Below are positions 32,801 through 44,243 of a stretch of 64,000 nucleotides of DNA, in pieces (position 1 is the stretch's first letter; every line of letters begins with the position of its first letter). Both the position numbers and the translations under genes were made by a program. The notes beneath the pieces are model-generated. The model was not told where the DNA came from. It saw only the letters and a program-made list of their open reading frames with translations, and ran no database searches. Source of the DNA: Astropecten irregularis (lineage: Eukaryota; Echinodermata; Asteroidea; Paxillosida; Astropectinidae); NCBI GenBank assembly GCA_963971285.1, contig OZ020258.1:4340001-4404000 (forward strand), in the 5' to 3' direction.

Positions 32801-35800
32801 ACCATGAAATCTCTTCTGTGAGAGTGTGTGGTTCTGAGAAGAACACCGTTGGTGTTATCTCGACGTTCCGAACAGTGTGCTCTGTTCGTCCTCAGGAGAG
32901 TGATGTTAAAGCGGATGTTCAACACTCAACAAACCTCGCTTTATTTGTTAGAACTATTAACTTTTTTGATGATTTTTCTCTCAGCCCGCAAGCTCCCAAG
33001 AAAAGCTCCCATATCTGATGTCACAAAATCATGCAGATTTATCTGCTGCTCCCATTGACGAAATTCAGAGAATCTGAATTTTCAGCCCCAAATTTTGGAG
33101 ATTTTTCCAGAGTAACACTGCAATTGTGGCATTTGAAGTGGGTATCTTGGGCAAATCACGAAGCAGTTATAGAGACAACTTACGAGAAAGATGGTAATAT
33201 ATAGGTGTCTGTAGAACCATCAGGCTTCTCTGTGTCTGTGTATTTTATTGCTTTACCTGGATTTGTCATCTGCAGGAATCAAAAGAAATGGAGAACAAAA
33301 ACCCATGTCCACTTTTAGTATCCACTCAATGTCCACTTCATGCCTCATCAGTACCAAGTTTTGTATAATTGATGTCAGTTGATGTCCACTGAATGTCCAG
33401 TAAATGTCCAACTGTTTTCCCCTCAGGTGTGCATGATGTCCACTCAATGCTCACTTGGTGTCCACTCAATGCCAGCATGATGTCCACTCAATTCTCACTT
33501 GGTGTCCACTCAATGTCTGAATGATGTCCACTCAATGCTCACTTGGTGTCCACTCAATGTCCGCATGATGTCCACTCAATGCTCACTTGGTGTCCACTCA
33601 ATGTCCGCATGATGTCCAGTCAATGGGTGCATGATGTCCACGGAATGTCCGCTTGATGTCCACTCTATGCTCAATTGGTGTCCATTCAATGTATGCAGGA
33701 TGTCCACTTAATGCTCACTTGGGGTCCATAAATGTTTGCATGATTATGTCCATTGAATAACTGCTTGCTGTCCACTCAATGCTCACTTGGTGTCCACTCA
33801 ATGTCTGAATGATGTAATGTCCACTTAATGCTCACTTGGTGTCCACTCAATGCCTACAACCTACATGTACATGATGTCCACTCATGCTCACTTGGTGTCC
33901 ACTCAATGCCAGCATGATGTCCACTTAATGCTCACTTGGTGTCCACTCAATGCCAGCATGATGTCCACTCAATGCTCATTTGGTGTCCACTCAATGTGCA
34001 TGATGTCCAATCAATGTGTGCATGTCCACGGAATGTCCGCTTGATATGTCCACTCAATGCTCAATTGGTGTCCACTCAAAGCTCACTTGGTGTCCACTCA
34101 ATGTCTGTGTGATGTCCACTCAATGCTCACTTTATGTCCTTTCAATGTTCACTTGGTGTCGTGTCTGCATAAAGTCAACTAAATGTCTGCTCAATGTCCA
34201 TTCAAGTGGATTGGAAATATAATCCACTCAACATCTCAATACCACGTTAATAAAGCCTTTATAAATTTATTATTAGCCTAAACCAATTTGAGGGTATTAG
34301 TTTACTCTATTCACCTTGGTTCCCAAATCATCATCATGTTTTTGTGTCCATCTACTTTCTTAGATTGACTGTAAATATCACAGCCATTTCCAAACATTCT
34401 TCAGGAGCCATCTTGCTGGCCATTGGATCACTACCATTGAAATTAAGAGTCACACATGAACATTTTGAATCCATTCTTTTGATTGATGTGTTCAGTATTT
34501 CATTTTCTTTTGTATAACTTACCCAGGTAAAACGTAGCTAGTTGCAGAAGTGTCTTTCAAAACAATAACAAAATTCATCCAGAGAGATTTTACCTGAACG
34601 ATAAAAAGCAGGCTTTTTATAACTGCGACGTGGTAGAAAAACAAAGTAACTACACATGTGCAGTAGCACGATGAAGAGGGACACTGGCCTAGACAACACC
34701 GGGGAGCTAAGGACTGTCATGCTGGATAGAGTGGCCTGATGGAGGGGATATGTTCATGGTGACCGAGCAGGCATTGGTTAAATCATGCCTAATGTCTTCT
34801 TGACATACATGTAGTAGTAGTAGTAGTAGGAGCTAAGGACTGTCATGCTGGATAGAGTGGCCTGGAGGGGATATGTTCATGGTGACCAAGCAGGCATTGG
34901 CTAAATCATGCCTAATGTCTTCTTGACATAGTAGTAGTAGTAGGAGCTAAGGACTGCCATGTTGGATAGAGTGGCCTGGAGGGGATATGTTCATGGTGAC
35001 CAAGCAGGCATTGGCTAAATCATGCCCAATGTCTTCTTGACATAGTAGTAGTAGTAGTAGGATCTAAGGACTGTCATGCTGGATAGAGTGGCCTGGAGGG
35101 GATGTGTTCATGGTGACCAAGCAGGCATTGGCTACATCATGCCTAATGTCTTCTCAAATTTGTAGTAGTGGTACAACTACAATGGGAGACTTTTGAGAAC
35201 CGGTCTTCAAGTCAACAGCGCACGCACACACACAACAGCGCAGGCGCAAACAACGCGCGCATGCTCATAATTGGGTGCGTGTGCGCTGTTGACTTAAAGA
35301 AGTTCTCAAAAGCCTCCCATTAAATGACCTTGCCTACTGAGAATTTGGCAGGGGATGTGGATTTTCAGTTTGTCATGTTTGTTAGTCTGTGTTAAAGTTG
35401 ACTTTATCATGCAAGATTCTGCAAGCTTGGGTGGGATTTCATGCTTACTATAGTGCACATGCCATTCTGCTAGGCCACCGAGCTTACTGTAGCTGGCGTC
35501 AGCAAGGTAATAAGTCCAATCCATTTTGGGACTCCAAATTTGTGTGTACAATACATTATGCTAGGAGTCCACTGGGCCAGCGCCAGTTGGTGCCAGTTCG
35601 CGCCAATGCAATTTGCTGTGGCGCCTAGTGTCACCAATAATATAAGGTGCCTAGTGGCGTGCAGTGGCTCAAACTGCCTCCCAACTGGCTCGTGGTGGCC
35701 CGTAACGGCAAAAAAATTGAATTTGGTTAAAGAAATTTCAAAATGTTTGAAATTTTCGTCCCGCCACTTGCATTGAGCAACCAGCGCGAAGTATCCACCA

Positions 35801-38800
35801 AGTGGCACCAAATGGCGCAAACAATCCGCCTACTGGAACCCACTTTAATGTAATGGTGCGCGCCAAGTTGCGCCACTATGCGCCAATCACATAATCTTTG
35901 GCGCGAACTGGCACCGGCCCAGTGGACTCCTAGCATAACATACGCAATATGGTTCTGTGACATGTTTGAGTCATAGACCGATCCGACGGCACGAAATACT
36001 GTCTGCCATTACTGGTATGTCCCCGCTACCCGGCTTCCTTTTGTCCGGAAACAAGAGAATTTACGCTCCGCCGCACTCTATAATTGCAGGGTGTACGTCC
36101 CATGATTAGGGATCCTTCTGTTGCCGGGCGGGAACACTCCAGTAATGGCGGGAGTTTTTTACCTCCATGTTCGCGCTGTTGGATTGGTGTATAACGAACA
36201 ATTACTGTAACGGACAATTTCAGTGCATCCCGCCATGTTTGTTATATAGGTGTTCTACTGTACAGACATATGGAAATATGAATCAAAGATGACTAACTGT
36301 GACTAGCTGACCTCGCACTGGAAAGACTTGATCATCGTTGACCAAATGTCGAGCATACACTCCTGGGCACACAACGAGGACATCGTACAGATCGGAAATC
36401 TGTGTAAAACGAACAAGTTGACTATTTGGGTCACCACCAACGTAAGGCTAGATGGCTCAGTTGGAAGAGCGCCTGTATGGTGTTCAGGAGGTCACCGGTT
36501 CGAATCCCGCTTCAGTCAATTTTTCTTTGTTCACTTTTCAATGACTTAAAACTCAGTCAGTTTCCCTTGTGGTTATTTCACAAATAAAACAAAAGTAAAC
36601 GACACAACCATGAAATATCTGTCTTATTAACAAAAACAGGATAGTTAACAACCAAATGTCCATGTGTTGTGTATTACTTGTTATTGTTTTTTGGCTCTTT
36701 TTCACTGACTATGAATATCAAATGGAACCTTTAATGGTGGTTTTGTGCTGAGAAAATGTGTGTGCTTACAGCTCCATGAAATTGGCCGATGGGCGGATTT
36801 TACTAGGCTGTTTAGATTTTACATGTACGTAACACCCAATAGTAGATCCTTGTCATTTGATTGGAGGATTGTATGTCACATGATATTAAATAAATAGACC
36901 ATTCATGGGTTACATCACAAACGTTGAAATTTGTTCCATTCACCGTGCATTTTGCTTCAATTCAGTTTGTTCTACTGCACGCATAGGGTTTCAATACGTA
37001 AATGGTCAACAGAGGGGGCATGTGTTAATTGCCCATGATTCGATAGTGAAAAAAGCAGCAGGTTCATTGCTGAATGACGAGGACAATACCAAATTAACCT
37101 GGCGGTGTTATATAAAACAAATGATGAATGTTTTTCATTTGCGCAATGGGAGGAAATGTGACCCATTAAATGGAACATTTCATCTTTCAAATATTCTTAC
37201 AATTGCACTCATAAACATTTATTATTTGTATATTAAAGGTAATGTAAAGCGTTGGTAAAGGTGACAGAACAGCACTCTTACTTTGTCTAATCCAGCATGT
37301 ACATGAAATAATAATTAAGCCTGTGAAAATTTCGGCTCTATCGTAAATATGAGTCCCGAGAAAATAGCGAAAACCCCACTCCATTTTTCTTACAAAACAT
37401 AAAGAACGATTTTTGATCTTGCCAAAATTAAAAATGTATTCGGTCTTTGTTTACTGACTTCTGGATAAATACAACATTTTAGGTGGAAATGTTTTAACAG
37501 TATGTTTCTACCAGCAACATCTTCATACCCAGAAAGTTTTACGTAAATCTGTGAACATTTATGTTTGGGTATGCTACCAATCCTGTACGTTACCTTTTAA
37601 TAACAGGTAGGTTACATTTTCTAATCAGAAATCATATTAAAGACAGAATATTTACCTCACTCAGTGAATTGAGTTTTTGTTTCATACATTTCCCTCCAGC
37701 TGCTTCATATCTATGGCAAATAAAAAGATGAGATGTGAAAAAATTGATTAAAAATTGAGTTTATCTGTTTAAGCCACGAGTGCAGGGTCTGCTTGAAAAA
37801 ATCCCCTGAAATTTCAAACTTTGTATATATTTGTACAGAGCAGGTGTACACAAATTTTGAGTTGAAATCTAAACAAACAAGTCTGAAGTCTCACATCCCT
37901 GAAATATACCAAAAGGAGTGTACTTGAGTGGACAATAAAGGTTCATTGAACCTCTTGTTCCAGACAGTTCCCATTGAATTTCAATACATTTCAATGAATA
38001 ACAAAGCAATGAATATTCTCACGCCATGAGGCAAACTGCTATATGTTTCCCGTACAAAAGAAGTTAATTTAGGTAATTTCAAACTTTGAAAAGAAATGCA
38101 GATTCCGTGGGCACAAATATCAAGAAAGATACAGTAACAGTCACCTGTGAAATTCCCAGTCGCACACAATGCCCACTTTTTGAGAAAACAGTGAAAAATG
38201 CTCATGGTATTTTCAAATATATTCACAAGAGCTGTTTTGGGGTCTTTGGTTTTACACTTTTCTGGATAAATACAGCAACAGTATTTCAGGCAGCAACATT
38301 TTAACAGTATGTTTCTACCATCACCATCTTTATACTATGTAATTAAGTTATAGGTAAATCTGAGAAGATTTCTGTTACGGTATACTACCAAAGTATGATA
38401 GTTCCTTTAAGGGATTACCTTTTCATAAGCCATGGCAGGTACTTCAAACACATACAGAAGAGCGCACATAATTGCAAGCCATCCCTTCGGAGAAAAACAA
38501 AACAGAGAACTTTGTAAATGATATGTAAATTACCCTCATTTTGTGATATCACATTCATGAAAAGTCGGTTTTCAAATACCATACCAAAATCAATTAAGAT
38601 TTCCATAACATATTTGCATAATTTGTAGAACTACACACTTTGTAAGTAGGGGACTTCTAAAGTGTTGTTCTGCTCATCAGGCAAGTGCATACATGTAAGT
38701 AACACATCCCAAATAGTTTTATTTGTTTTATTTATCATTCTAGTTTACATAGGAAAAAATGCATTTTTAATTCCCATAAGGAATCTTCTTGGAAAAGTTC

Positions 38801-41800
38801 CATTTTATACTGTATTATGCATGGATACGTGCCGATCTCTATAATCAATAGTATGAGAAGTAATGTTCTCGTTCTTGTCAATCTTGTGCTGCTTGAGTTT
38901 CTAGTGATGAGGTTTTCATTGGCCTTGAAAATGTTGTGCTTAATATTAATACAGAAAATAATCAAGGTATAAAGTTTTTCAAAAGGATTTAGCCTTTGAG
39001 AAAGATCCTGCAAGGATCGAAACGCCAGGCCTTCCTAACTCCAAGCATTCTAGCAGGATCTCAAAGGCTAAATGAGGATAAGAACATGCAAGTTCACAGA
39101 TGACTTGCATGCATGTTCTTGTCCTCTTGTAATTTAGCCATTGAGAAAGATCCTGCAAGAATCGAAACGCATCAGGCCAACTCAATTGAGGTTAATTTTT
39201 GGCTGATGAGCAGTTTGCAGCAGTTTATTACTTGTAAGGTTTAATATTGGACTTGTTCACTGTCTTTGTGCTTAAATCAAGGTTAGATGTACAGTGTATG
39301 TATGTAAGAGAAACAGTGTCAACTTACTCATATCCTGGGAAGAGGGAATCTAGCTCATACCGACCCATTTTCTTAAAGTTGAAGACAAAGTCGTGCCAAA
39401 AAGGCAACTGGAATATGAACAGAAATGAATGAATTGGATATTCCACGCAAACCTTTGAATAATTTTTGAAACAGGGAATAAAATGCAGCATAAAGAAACA
39501 CAGGCCTTTTTCACACTAGTGCGTGTGCCTTTTACACAAGTCAAAATTTACACAGTTACACAGTGTCTAAGCTCCTCTAAATTTCAACCCAGGTCAATCA
39601 TGCTTTGCTTCCATACTACTCAACACAAATTGTACGTTTAGACATTCCAACCACCACTCTCAACACACGTCAATATTTTCAACAAGAGTCAACCGCTCTT
39701 AACCCACCTGAAGAGTACATGTAGGGTTATTAGTTTCAACACTGGTGTTTTACACTGGGTCCACCCCCGTGTTAAAATCCTTCAGTGTTAACAGGCCAGT
39801 CACTTCTACATGTATGTGTCAGACCCGTGTACATGCACATTTTCTCTAGTGTGAAAAGGCCTCACGTTTCAACAGAATGAAAGGAACAGACTGAATTTTG
39901 AAATTACAGGCCTGTTTGTTTCGCCACGGACCTTGCTCGCAATATTTGATCTTGGAAATCCAAGTCGCAGGCAACATGTAGGCCTACCTGTATGCTAAAA
40001 TCAGCTTTTGCGCGTCAGATCGCTGATCCTGAAACAAACAGGCCCAAAGACTGAAGCCAGAACTTGTACCTCTGTCTTCTTCTCATAGAGTATAGTTCCT
40101 TGCTGCAGGGAAACCCCAGCATCATCGGCTTCTGGGGAACGTAGAATCTTCAGAAGATAGTCCCAGGTTTCTTTGCCCCATTTACTGAAAGGAAAAGGGG
40201 AATAGAAATAATTATAACAGAGCATTTATAATCCACACAGTTAACCACTGGAAGTCCTATTCAAATTAAGGTCAAATCCTGGTCATTGGGCTATATTAAC
40301 ATACATGAAACCATCTCAACTCCCTGGGGAGTAGGCTATACCCTGGCTGCTAAGCACACAGAGGCTAATCAAGCACACAAAGCCATCTCTACCCTTACAG
40401 GTACCCATTTACTCCTGGTTGAAGTGGACAAAGTACATGTATGTGACATTTCATCTTTCCCATTATTGTTGTGGTTATCAACAACAAAACTAACCCCACA
40501 GTTCTTGTCATTGAAAAGTGAACAAAGAAAACTTGACTGGACGGGGAATCGAACCTGCGACCCTCGGAATACCATACCATGCACTCTACCAACTGAGCTA
40601 TCCAGCCCTAGATGTTAGAGGTGCCCCTAATAGTCAGTCATCTGTGTTCCTTTGGCAGTCAGATGCCATGAAATGAAACCACTCAAATACCGCTATATCC
40701 CAAGGATCATTTAATATACACGCAACATAAGCAATGCTGCAACCTAAGAAACTGTATGGGTGAATCACACAAAGAGGATGCAGTTAACAACTTGATATGT
40801 AACCCTGGCTATGAGCATCATGCTTAACTCCTTCCACCCAGGAAGTTGCTGTATAGCAGTTCGACTCATGGCAAGAGAATATTCATGATCATGTTTTGTT
40901 ATTGCCATTGAAATACATTAAATTGGGGTAGGTACTGTCTGGAACAAAAGGTTCAATGAATTAATATTGTCCCCAAAACTCGCTCATTGTGGTACATTAC
41001 ACGTAATTCCCTTGATTTGCATTTAATTATATGCAAATCTATTGTGCTGCAGTATTCAACCATTGTCACCATTGTGTGCCTGCCCACTGCCTGCATTGTT
41101 TACACTGAGCTTTCTGCACACAAAGCCTCTATTTGACCGGTGACTGATAATGAGGAAGCGTGTAAAAATGAGGCAAAAGGGGTTAAAGGTTGATTGTAAT
41201 CAAACCTCATATTACGAAGTTGAAAACAGTATCTGTTTCGATATATAAGTCAATATATCTATCATATCACTGATTATGCTAAAATAATTGTATATGTAAA
41301 AAGGAGGTATTTTAGACAAATAAATTTAGCATCCCACTTTTCGCCATGCAGTATATAAGTCGCAAACCTGCCGACCTGACATTTTAGTTCAAATCGAAGA
41401 GCAAAATCCTACATTCAATGAGCTTGACACAGCAAGAGCTACATTTACTGTGGTGCGAGCCTAATGTACAAGTTTTGTTCTGCCGTCACACGCATTGTTA
41501 CGTGAATTGGTTCCAAGGGGGATTTTTGGGGGGCTGGGCATACATGTACTGATTTTTAACTTTTAGGTCAAAATCAAGTACTTACAGGTACATACAAAAA
41601 TATGACATTGTCATTAATTATATATGGATTAAGCAATTTAGAGCACTTTCATCCCTTTCCCAAATTTGATTACAGTAAAACCTTTTTCCCATGTTGGAAA
41701 ACAGTAGTGAAAACATATAATGCCAGCTAACCCGGGGGCCAGGGTACATGTGTTTAAACATGTACATGTATACATGTTAAAGGCACTTTAAAATTTTTAA

Positions 41801-42515
41801 ACGGTTTAAAATATGTTGGCGCTATTGCCGAATATCCCACTTTACTCCAAGATTTCCCACGATCTATTACCACCCTGACCCTTTAATCAAGCTTTGTTAT
41901 GCTTTGGTGCCGCTTTGCATGCCACTTTAAAGTGCCATCAAAGCGTTGTTGGTGTGAACTAAGCATATAGCGCGGCATTCGCCGTTGGTGTGAACTAGGC
42001 ATAAGTTACAGAGTACACTGTATGAAGACTGGTAGAAACGTACCGTTAAGTTTCTGCCTAAAGTGCTGTATTTAACCAGAAAATTTGGAACTTTTAAAGA
42101 TACAAAATAACAGTGAAAAGAATTTTATAAACCGTGCATGTTTTTTACTGTTTTCTCAAAAAGTGGGCACCGTATAGGACTGAATATTCACAAATGACTG
42201 TTACTTTATCTTGCTTGATATTTTTGCCCATGAACTTAATCTGTACCGTAATTCTATGAAAAAAAAAAGTACCTTTAATCAAAAATAAAACAGGGATTTT
42301 GTAACTAGTATAGAGCATACTTACTACAGGCTTGGTATAGGAGTGTCCCCTGCTAAATATGGCATCCATAGTCCAGCTGTACCATCACCCACAGTATCCG
42401 GAGAGAACTTATCAGCCACGACAGTCACTTCAACACCCGGGATATGTTGCAAGATGTTATAGGCAGTCGATAGCCCGATCACTCCAGCACCAACCACACC
42501 CACTTTATACACCAT
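29850..42515 (-). CDS. DDO: D-aspartate oxidase (DAO/DDO-family FAD flavoenzyme)
   Basis: This enzyme oxidatively deaminates D-amino acids, most likely D-Asp/D-Glu, to the oxo-acid, NH3 and H2O2 in peroxisomes. The exons are 42515-42325, 40184-40070, 39407-39328, 38484-38419, 37710-37656, 36399-36298, 34593-34523, 31834-31717, 30893-30804 and 29969-29850. They join in register to 335 residues, against about 340 for the family. The FAD dinucleotide-binding motif is [11 protein letters not shown] (residues 6-16), followed by [17 protein letters not shown]223 (TSYVLPG) and R275 (TWAGLRPGR) match the substrate-binding elements. The FAD-binding signature [14 protein letters not shown] lies in the last exon, and the C-terminus is a textbook PTS1, SKL. 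The GHGGSG form, without the Tyr of D-amino-acid oxidase, favours DDO over DAO, though I cannot exclude DAO. Exon 6 uses donor GTTAGT (36292-36297); the alternative GTCAGC 14 bases earlier gives the wrong phase. ATG 42513-42515 is the one adjacent to the FAD motif. Confidence 0.93.
31089..31348 (-). repeat. MITE family B copy
   Basis: Full copy in oxidase intron 8 with both ends (GGGCCAATTTCATAGAGCTGC and GCTCTGCAAAATTGGCCCC). Confidence 0.8.
31425..31570 (-). repeat. SINE family C, body fragment
   Basis: GTTTGGCAGTCAGAAGCC, CTATATCCCAAGGAT and TCACTCAAAGAGGATG are family C body phrases, in oxidase intron 8. Confidence 0.65.
31955..32130 (-). repeat. MITE family A, left half
   Basis: Reverse-oriented half element in oxidase intron 7, from TTTCTGGATAAATACACC to TTACCAACTACCTTTAA. 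Confidence 0.65.
33300..34225 (+). repeat. Roughly 22/44-bp minisatellite in oxidase intron 7
   Basis: Over 30 imperfect half-units of GGTGTCCACTCAATG and TGATGTCCACTCAATG alternate, giving a 44-bp higher-order unit (GCTCACTTGG then TGTCCGCATGA spacers). The ends are more diverged than the middle. Confidence 0.9.
34700..35156 (+). repeat. Roughly 115-bp tandem repeat, four units
   Basis: Four units beginning GAGCTAAGGACTGTCATGCT and linked by GTAGTAGTAG runs. Each reads in one plus frame [14 protein letters not shown], then [10 protein letters not shown] and a stop, the first unit with small changes. Confidence 0.85.
35181..35321. repeat. Foldback element with GC-rich arms
   Basis: AATGGGAGACTTTTGAGAAC pairs with GTTCTCAAAAGCCTCCCATT. 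Inner arms CAACAGCGCACGCACACAC and GTGCGTGTGCGCTGTTG also pair. It lies in oxidase intron 6. Confidence 0.8.
35556..35938. repeat. MITE with long GC-rich inverted ends
   Basis: TTATGCTAGGAGTCCACTGG at the left matches the complement of CCAGTGGACTCCTAGCATAA at the right. Subterminal GCCAGTTCGCGCC / GGCGCGAACTGGC also pair. It lies in oxidase intron 6. Confidence 0.8.
36440..36600 (+). repeat. SINE family C, tRNA-like unit and tail
   Basis: AGGCTAGATGGCTCAGTTGG with GGTTCGAATCCCGC at 36447-36515, then the tail CACTTTTCAATGACTTAAAA. It starts 40 bases upstream of oxidase exon 6 in the direction of transcription. Confidence 0.75.
36607..36788 (+). repeat. MITE family B, left end missing
   Basis: Starts at ATGAAATATCTGTCTTATT and ends CTCCATGAAATTGGCC, in oxidase intron 5. 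Confidence 0.65.
37390..37605 (-). repeat. MITE family A, left half
   Basis: Reverse-oriented partial copy about 50 bases from the donor side of oxidase exon 5. It includes TTCTGGATAAATACAAC and TTCTACCAGCAACATCTTC. Confidence 0.6.
38080..38410 (-). repeat. MITE family A copy next to oxidase exon 4
   Basis: Nearly complete reverse copy ending ACCAAAGTATGATAGTTCCTTT. Its end lies a few bases from the GTAATC donor of oxidase exon 4 (38413-38418). Confidence 0.75.
39502..39862. repeat. Foldback element
   Basis: AGGCCTTTTTCACACTAGTG at the left and CTAGTGTGAAAAGGCCT at the right are inverted copies around a C/A-rich interior, in oxidase intron 2. Confidence 0.75.
39908..40045. repeat. Foldback element adjoining oxidase exon 2
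   Basis: AGGCCTGTTTGTTTC pairs with GAAACAAACAGGCC. The element ends about 25 bases from the exon 2 donor side. Confidence 0.65.
40290..40770 (-). repeat. SINE family C copy interrupted by another repeat
   Basis: tRNA-like unit at 40536-40608 and body to 40770. The other side (ACCATCTCAACTCCCTGGG ... TACCCATTTACTCC) also occurs at 16148-16256 and so belongs to a second repeat. Confidence 0.7.
42000..42285 (+). repeat. MITE family A copy, ends eroded
   Basis: Includes the family phrases GGTAGAAACGTACCGTTAAG, TCTCAAAAAGTGGGCACCGT and TTTGCCCATGAA, just downstream of oxidase exon 1. Confidence 0.65.
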
Positions 42516-42611
42516 GTTTGATATCGGTTTAATACTGCCATCAAAAATTAAAAAAGAAACAACAGAAAAGGACACATCAATCAATTAGGGCTTCATCAGT
42601 CATGTCAGTAA

Positions 42612-42755
42612 CTGAGGACAATTTTACGGTGCTGCTTAGCAGAAAAATTTGCTACTTAAGCGTGACATATCTGTCTTAATAAAAACAGGGCCCAGATACA
42701 TGATCGCTACTCTCAGATCAAGGATCTGAGAGTAGCGATGTATCTGGGCCCTGTT
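42612..42755. repeat. Truncated MITE B joined to a hairpin
   Basis: A family B left end (GCTGCTTAGCAGAAAAATTTG, TCTGTCTTAATAAAAACAGG) runs straight into an inverted repeat. Arms 42684-42719 and 42723-42755 differ only by a 3-base insertion. Confidence 0.8.
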
Positions 42756-43472
42756 TATGGGTACTAGGGCCTACCGTTTTATCATACAAATTACAGGGTT
42801 AGTGTGCTCTAGTCCACAAGGATTTTCGGGGATTGTAGCTTTACGGGTCCTAAAACTATAAAGGAAAGGAAACTTCTTTTTGAAAAGTAACTTACCTACA
42901 TATACTTTGTTGGTCTTCTCCTCTATATTACCAAGGTTAATTTTTTGGAAAGAGGGCAGGGCTTTGATTTTTGAGGGAAATTATGGAGTAAAAACGGTAA
43001 CCAAGATTGTAACATTTCACCGCTGCACGGACGGCCGCACACGAGAATAGTCTGGTTTTCACTCTGACATTTTGAGGACTCTTGATATGTTGGGTCTGGG
43101 CACTAGACTAGCCAGACCAGACAAAATGGCCTCACGCGATCAGACGGCCTGTTTTAAAGTTTACAAGAAGCGCGTAAGAAAATTGAATTTTAACCCTGAA
43201 ATGTTTAACAAATTTCTTCAATCTAGGCTTTTAATTAAGGACCCAGGAACATTTGCTGAAAGTCAAAAGTATCATTTTTGAGGAGTAGAAGTTAGTTCAG
43301 AGCCAAAAAAATCAATGTGTTTTGGGATCCCGTCAACCCACAATCGCCGGATTTTCAAACCCTCATAATTTCCCTAAAAAATCAAAGCCCTGCCCTTTTT
43401 CAAAAATTTAACCTTGCTAAATATTGAAGAGGGCATCACAAAACACAACTGCCAACTGGTCAACATATTTAG

Positions 43473-43631
43473 GGGTTCCTGATGTTTAGTACACTCAGGT
43501 TAGCTGGAACCCAGCTTCTACTCACCTAATAAATTCTAGGTGAGTAGAAGCTGGGTACCAGCTAACCTGAGCTGAGTGTACTAAACCTAACCTCATCAGC
43601 TGAGTGAGTGTACTAAACTTCAGGAACCCCC
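43473..43631. repeat. Large nested hairpin upstream of CC2D1
   Basis: GTTTAGTACACTCAGGTTAGC, then CCCAGCTTCTACTCACCT, pair with AGGTGAGTAGAAGCTGGG, then GCTAACCTGAG and TGTACTAAAC. A further outer pair, AGGGGTTCCTGA and TCAGGAACCCC, encloses it. Confidence 0.85.
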
Positions 43632-44243
43632 ATATTTACACTTATACAGGTGGGCAAGAATTCCACTGACGGCCACGACGGCAAAAATGTTATCCTCTAA
43701 AAGTTCACTTACTGGATACAAGTTAATTAGGACCAACTTCAATCTCAGTAGTGTAAAACTGGGTAGCACATCTGGAAAGTGAGTTTTACGGGGTATTTTG
43801 GACTCACACTGGTCAGCTTGTACTTCGCCGGAGCAGTAGTGCACAACGCCAACGGCCTTCAGACGATTGAGTTTCTGTCTGGTCTGCTGGCACAACCAGA
43901 CTATCCCAAATACTGCAACTGCAACTCAGTACTTTGAACTTTCAATCAATTTGACCCCGATGAGCAGTTTTCCAGGTCAATTAGCAGTTTAGTTCCATGA
44001 TGATTGATTTGGCATTGTTGACAGGTGGGTGTGTGTCACGTCCCTCCCCCTTGCATTGGATTCTTAATCTATGGCTGACACTTGGTGGCGCTATTTACAA
44101 TTAACAGTGTCATGATTTTGTGAGTCATTTCTACAGAACGACTGAATTTTGCTTGTTATTTAGTTGTAATTCCAGCTCATCGAATAATAAGATATTGCTA
44201 CCTTATATTTTGGGTGGCTTTTTGAAAGAGGACAGAAAGGAAC

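Larger units (their letters stand above)
42516..44243. other. Shared upstream region of divergent DDO and CC2D1 genes
   Basis: The oxidase (minus) and CC2D1 (plus) start codons lie 1.73 kb apart, so promoters of both must be here or in unseen 5' non-coding exons. The region also carries a truncated MITE and two large hairpins (42684-42755 and 43473-43631). No ORF here looks like a protein; a 69-codon frame at 43072-43281 has no recognisable motif. Confidence 0.6.

Noticed and set aside
33850..34222. Cys/Met-rich frames in the 33.3-34.2 kb array
   Set aside because: They are readings of the minisatellite unit TGATGTCCACTCAATG; no start context or splice structure.
33300..34225. Regular repeats resembling a CRISPR array
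   Set aside because: The units are contiguous and degenerate without unique spacers, no cas genes are present, and the DNA is eukaryotic.
36306..36311. GTCAGC as donor of oxidase exon 6
   Set aside because: It would end the exon in phase 1 and put a stop into the next exon; GTTAGT at 36292-36297 keeps the frame and the family motif RGQL.
43072..43281. 69-codon plus frame between DDO and CC2D1
   Set aside because: No motif, no supporting splice sites, and it sits in an interval of hairpins; probably chance.
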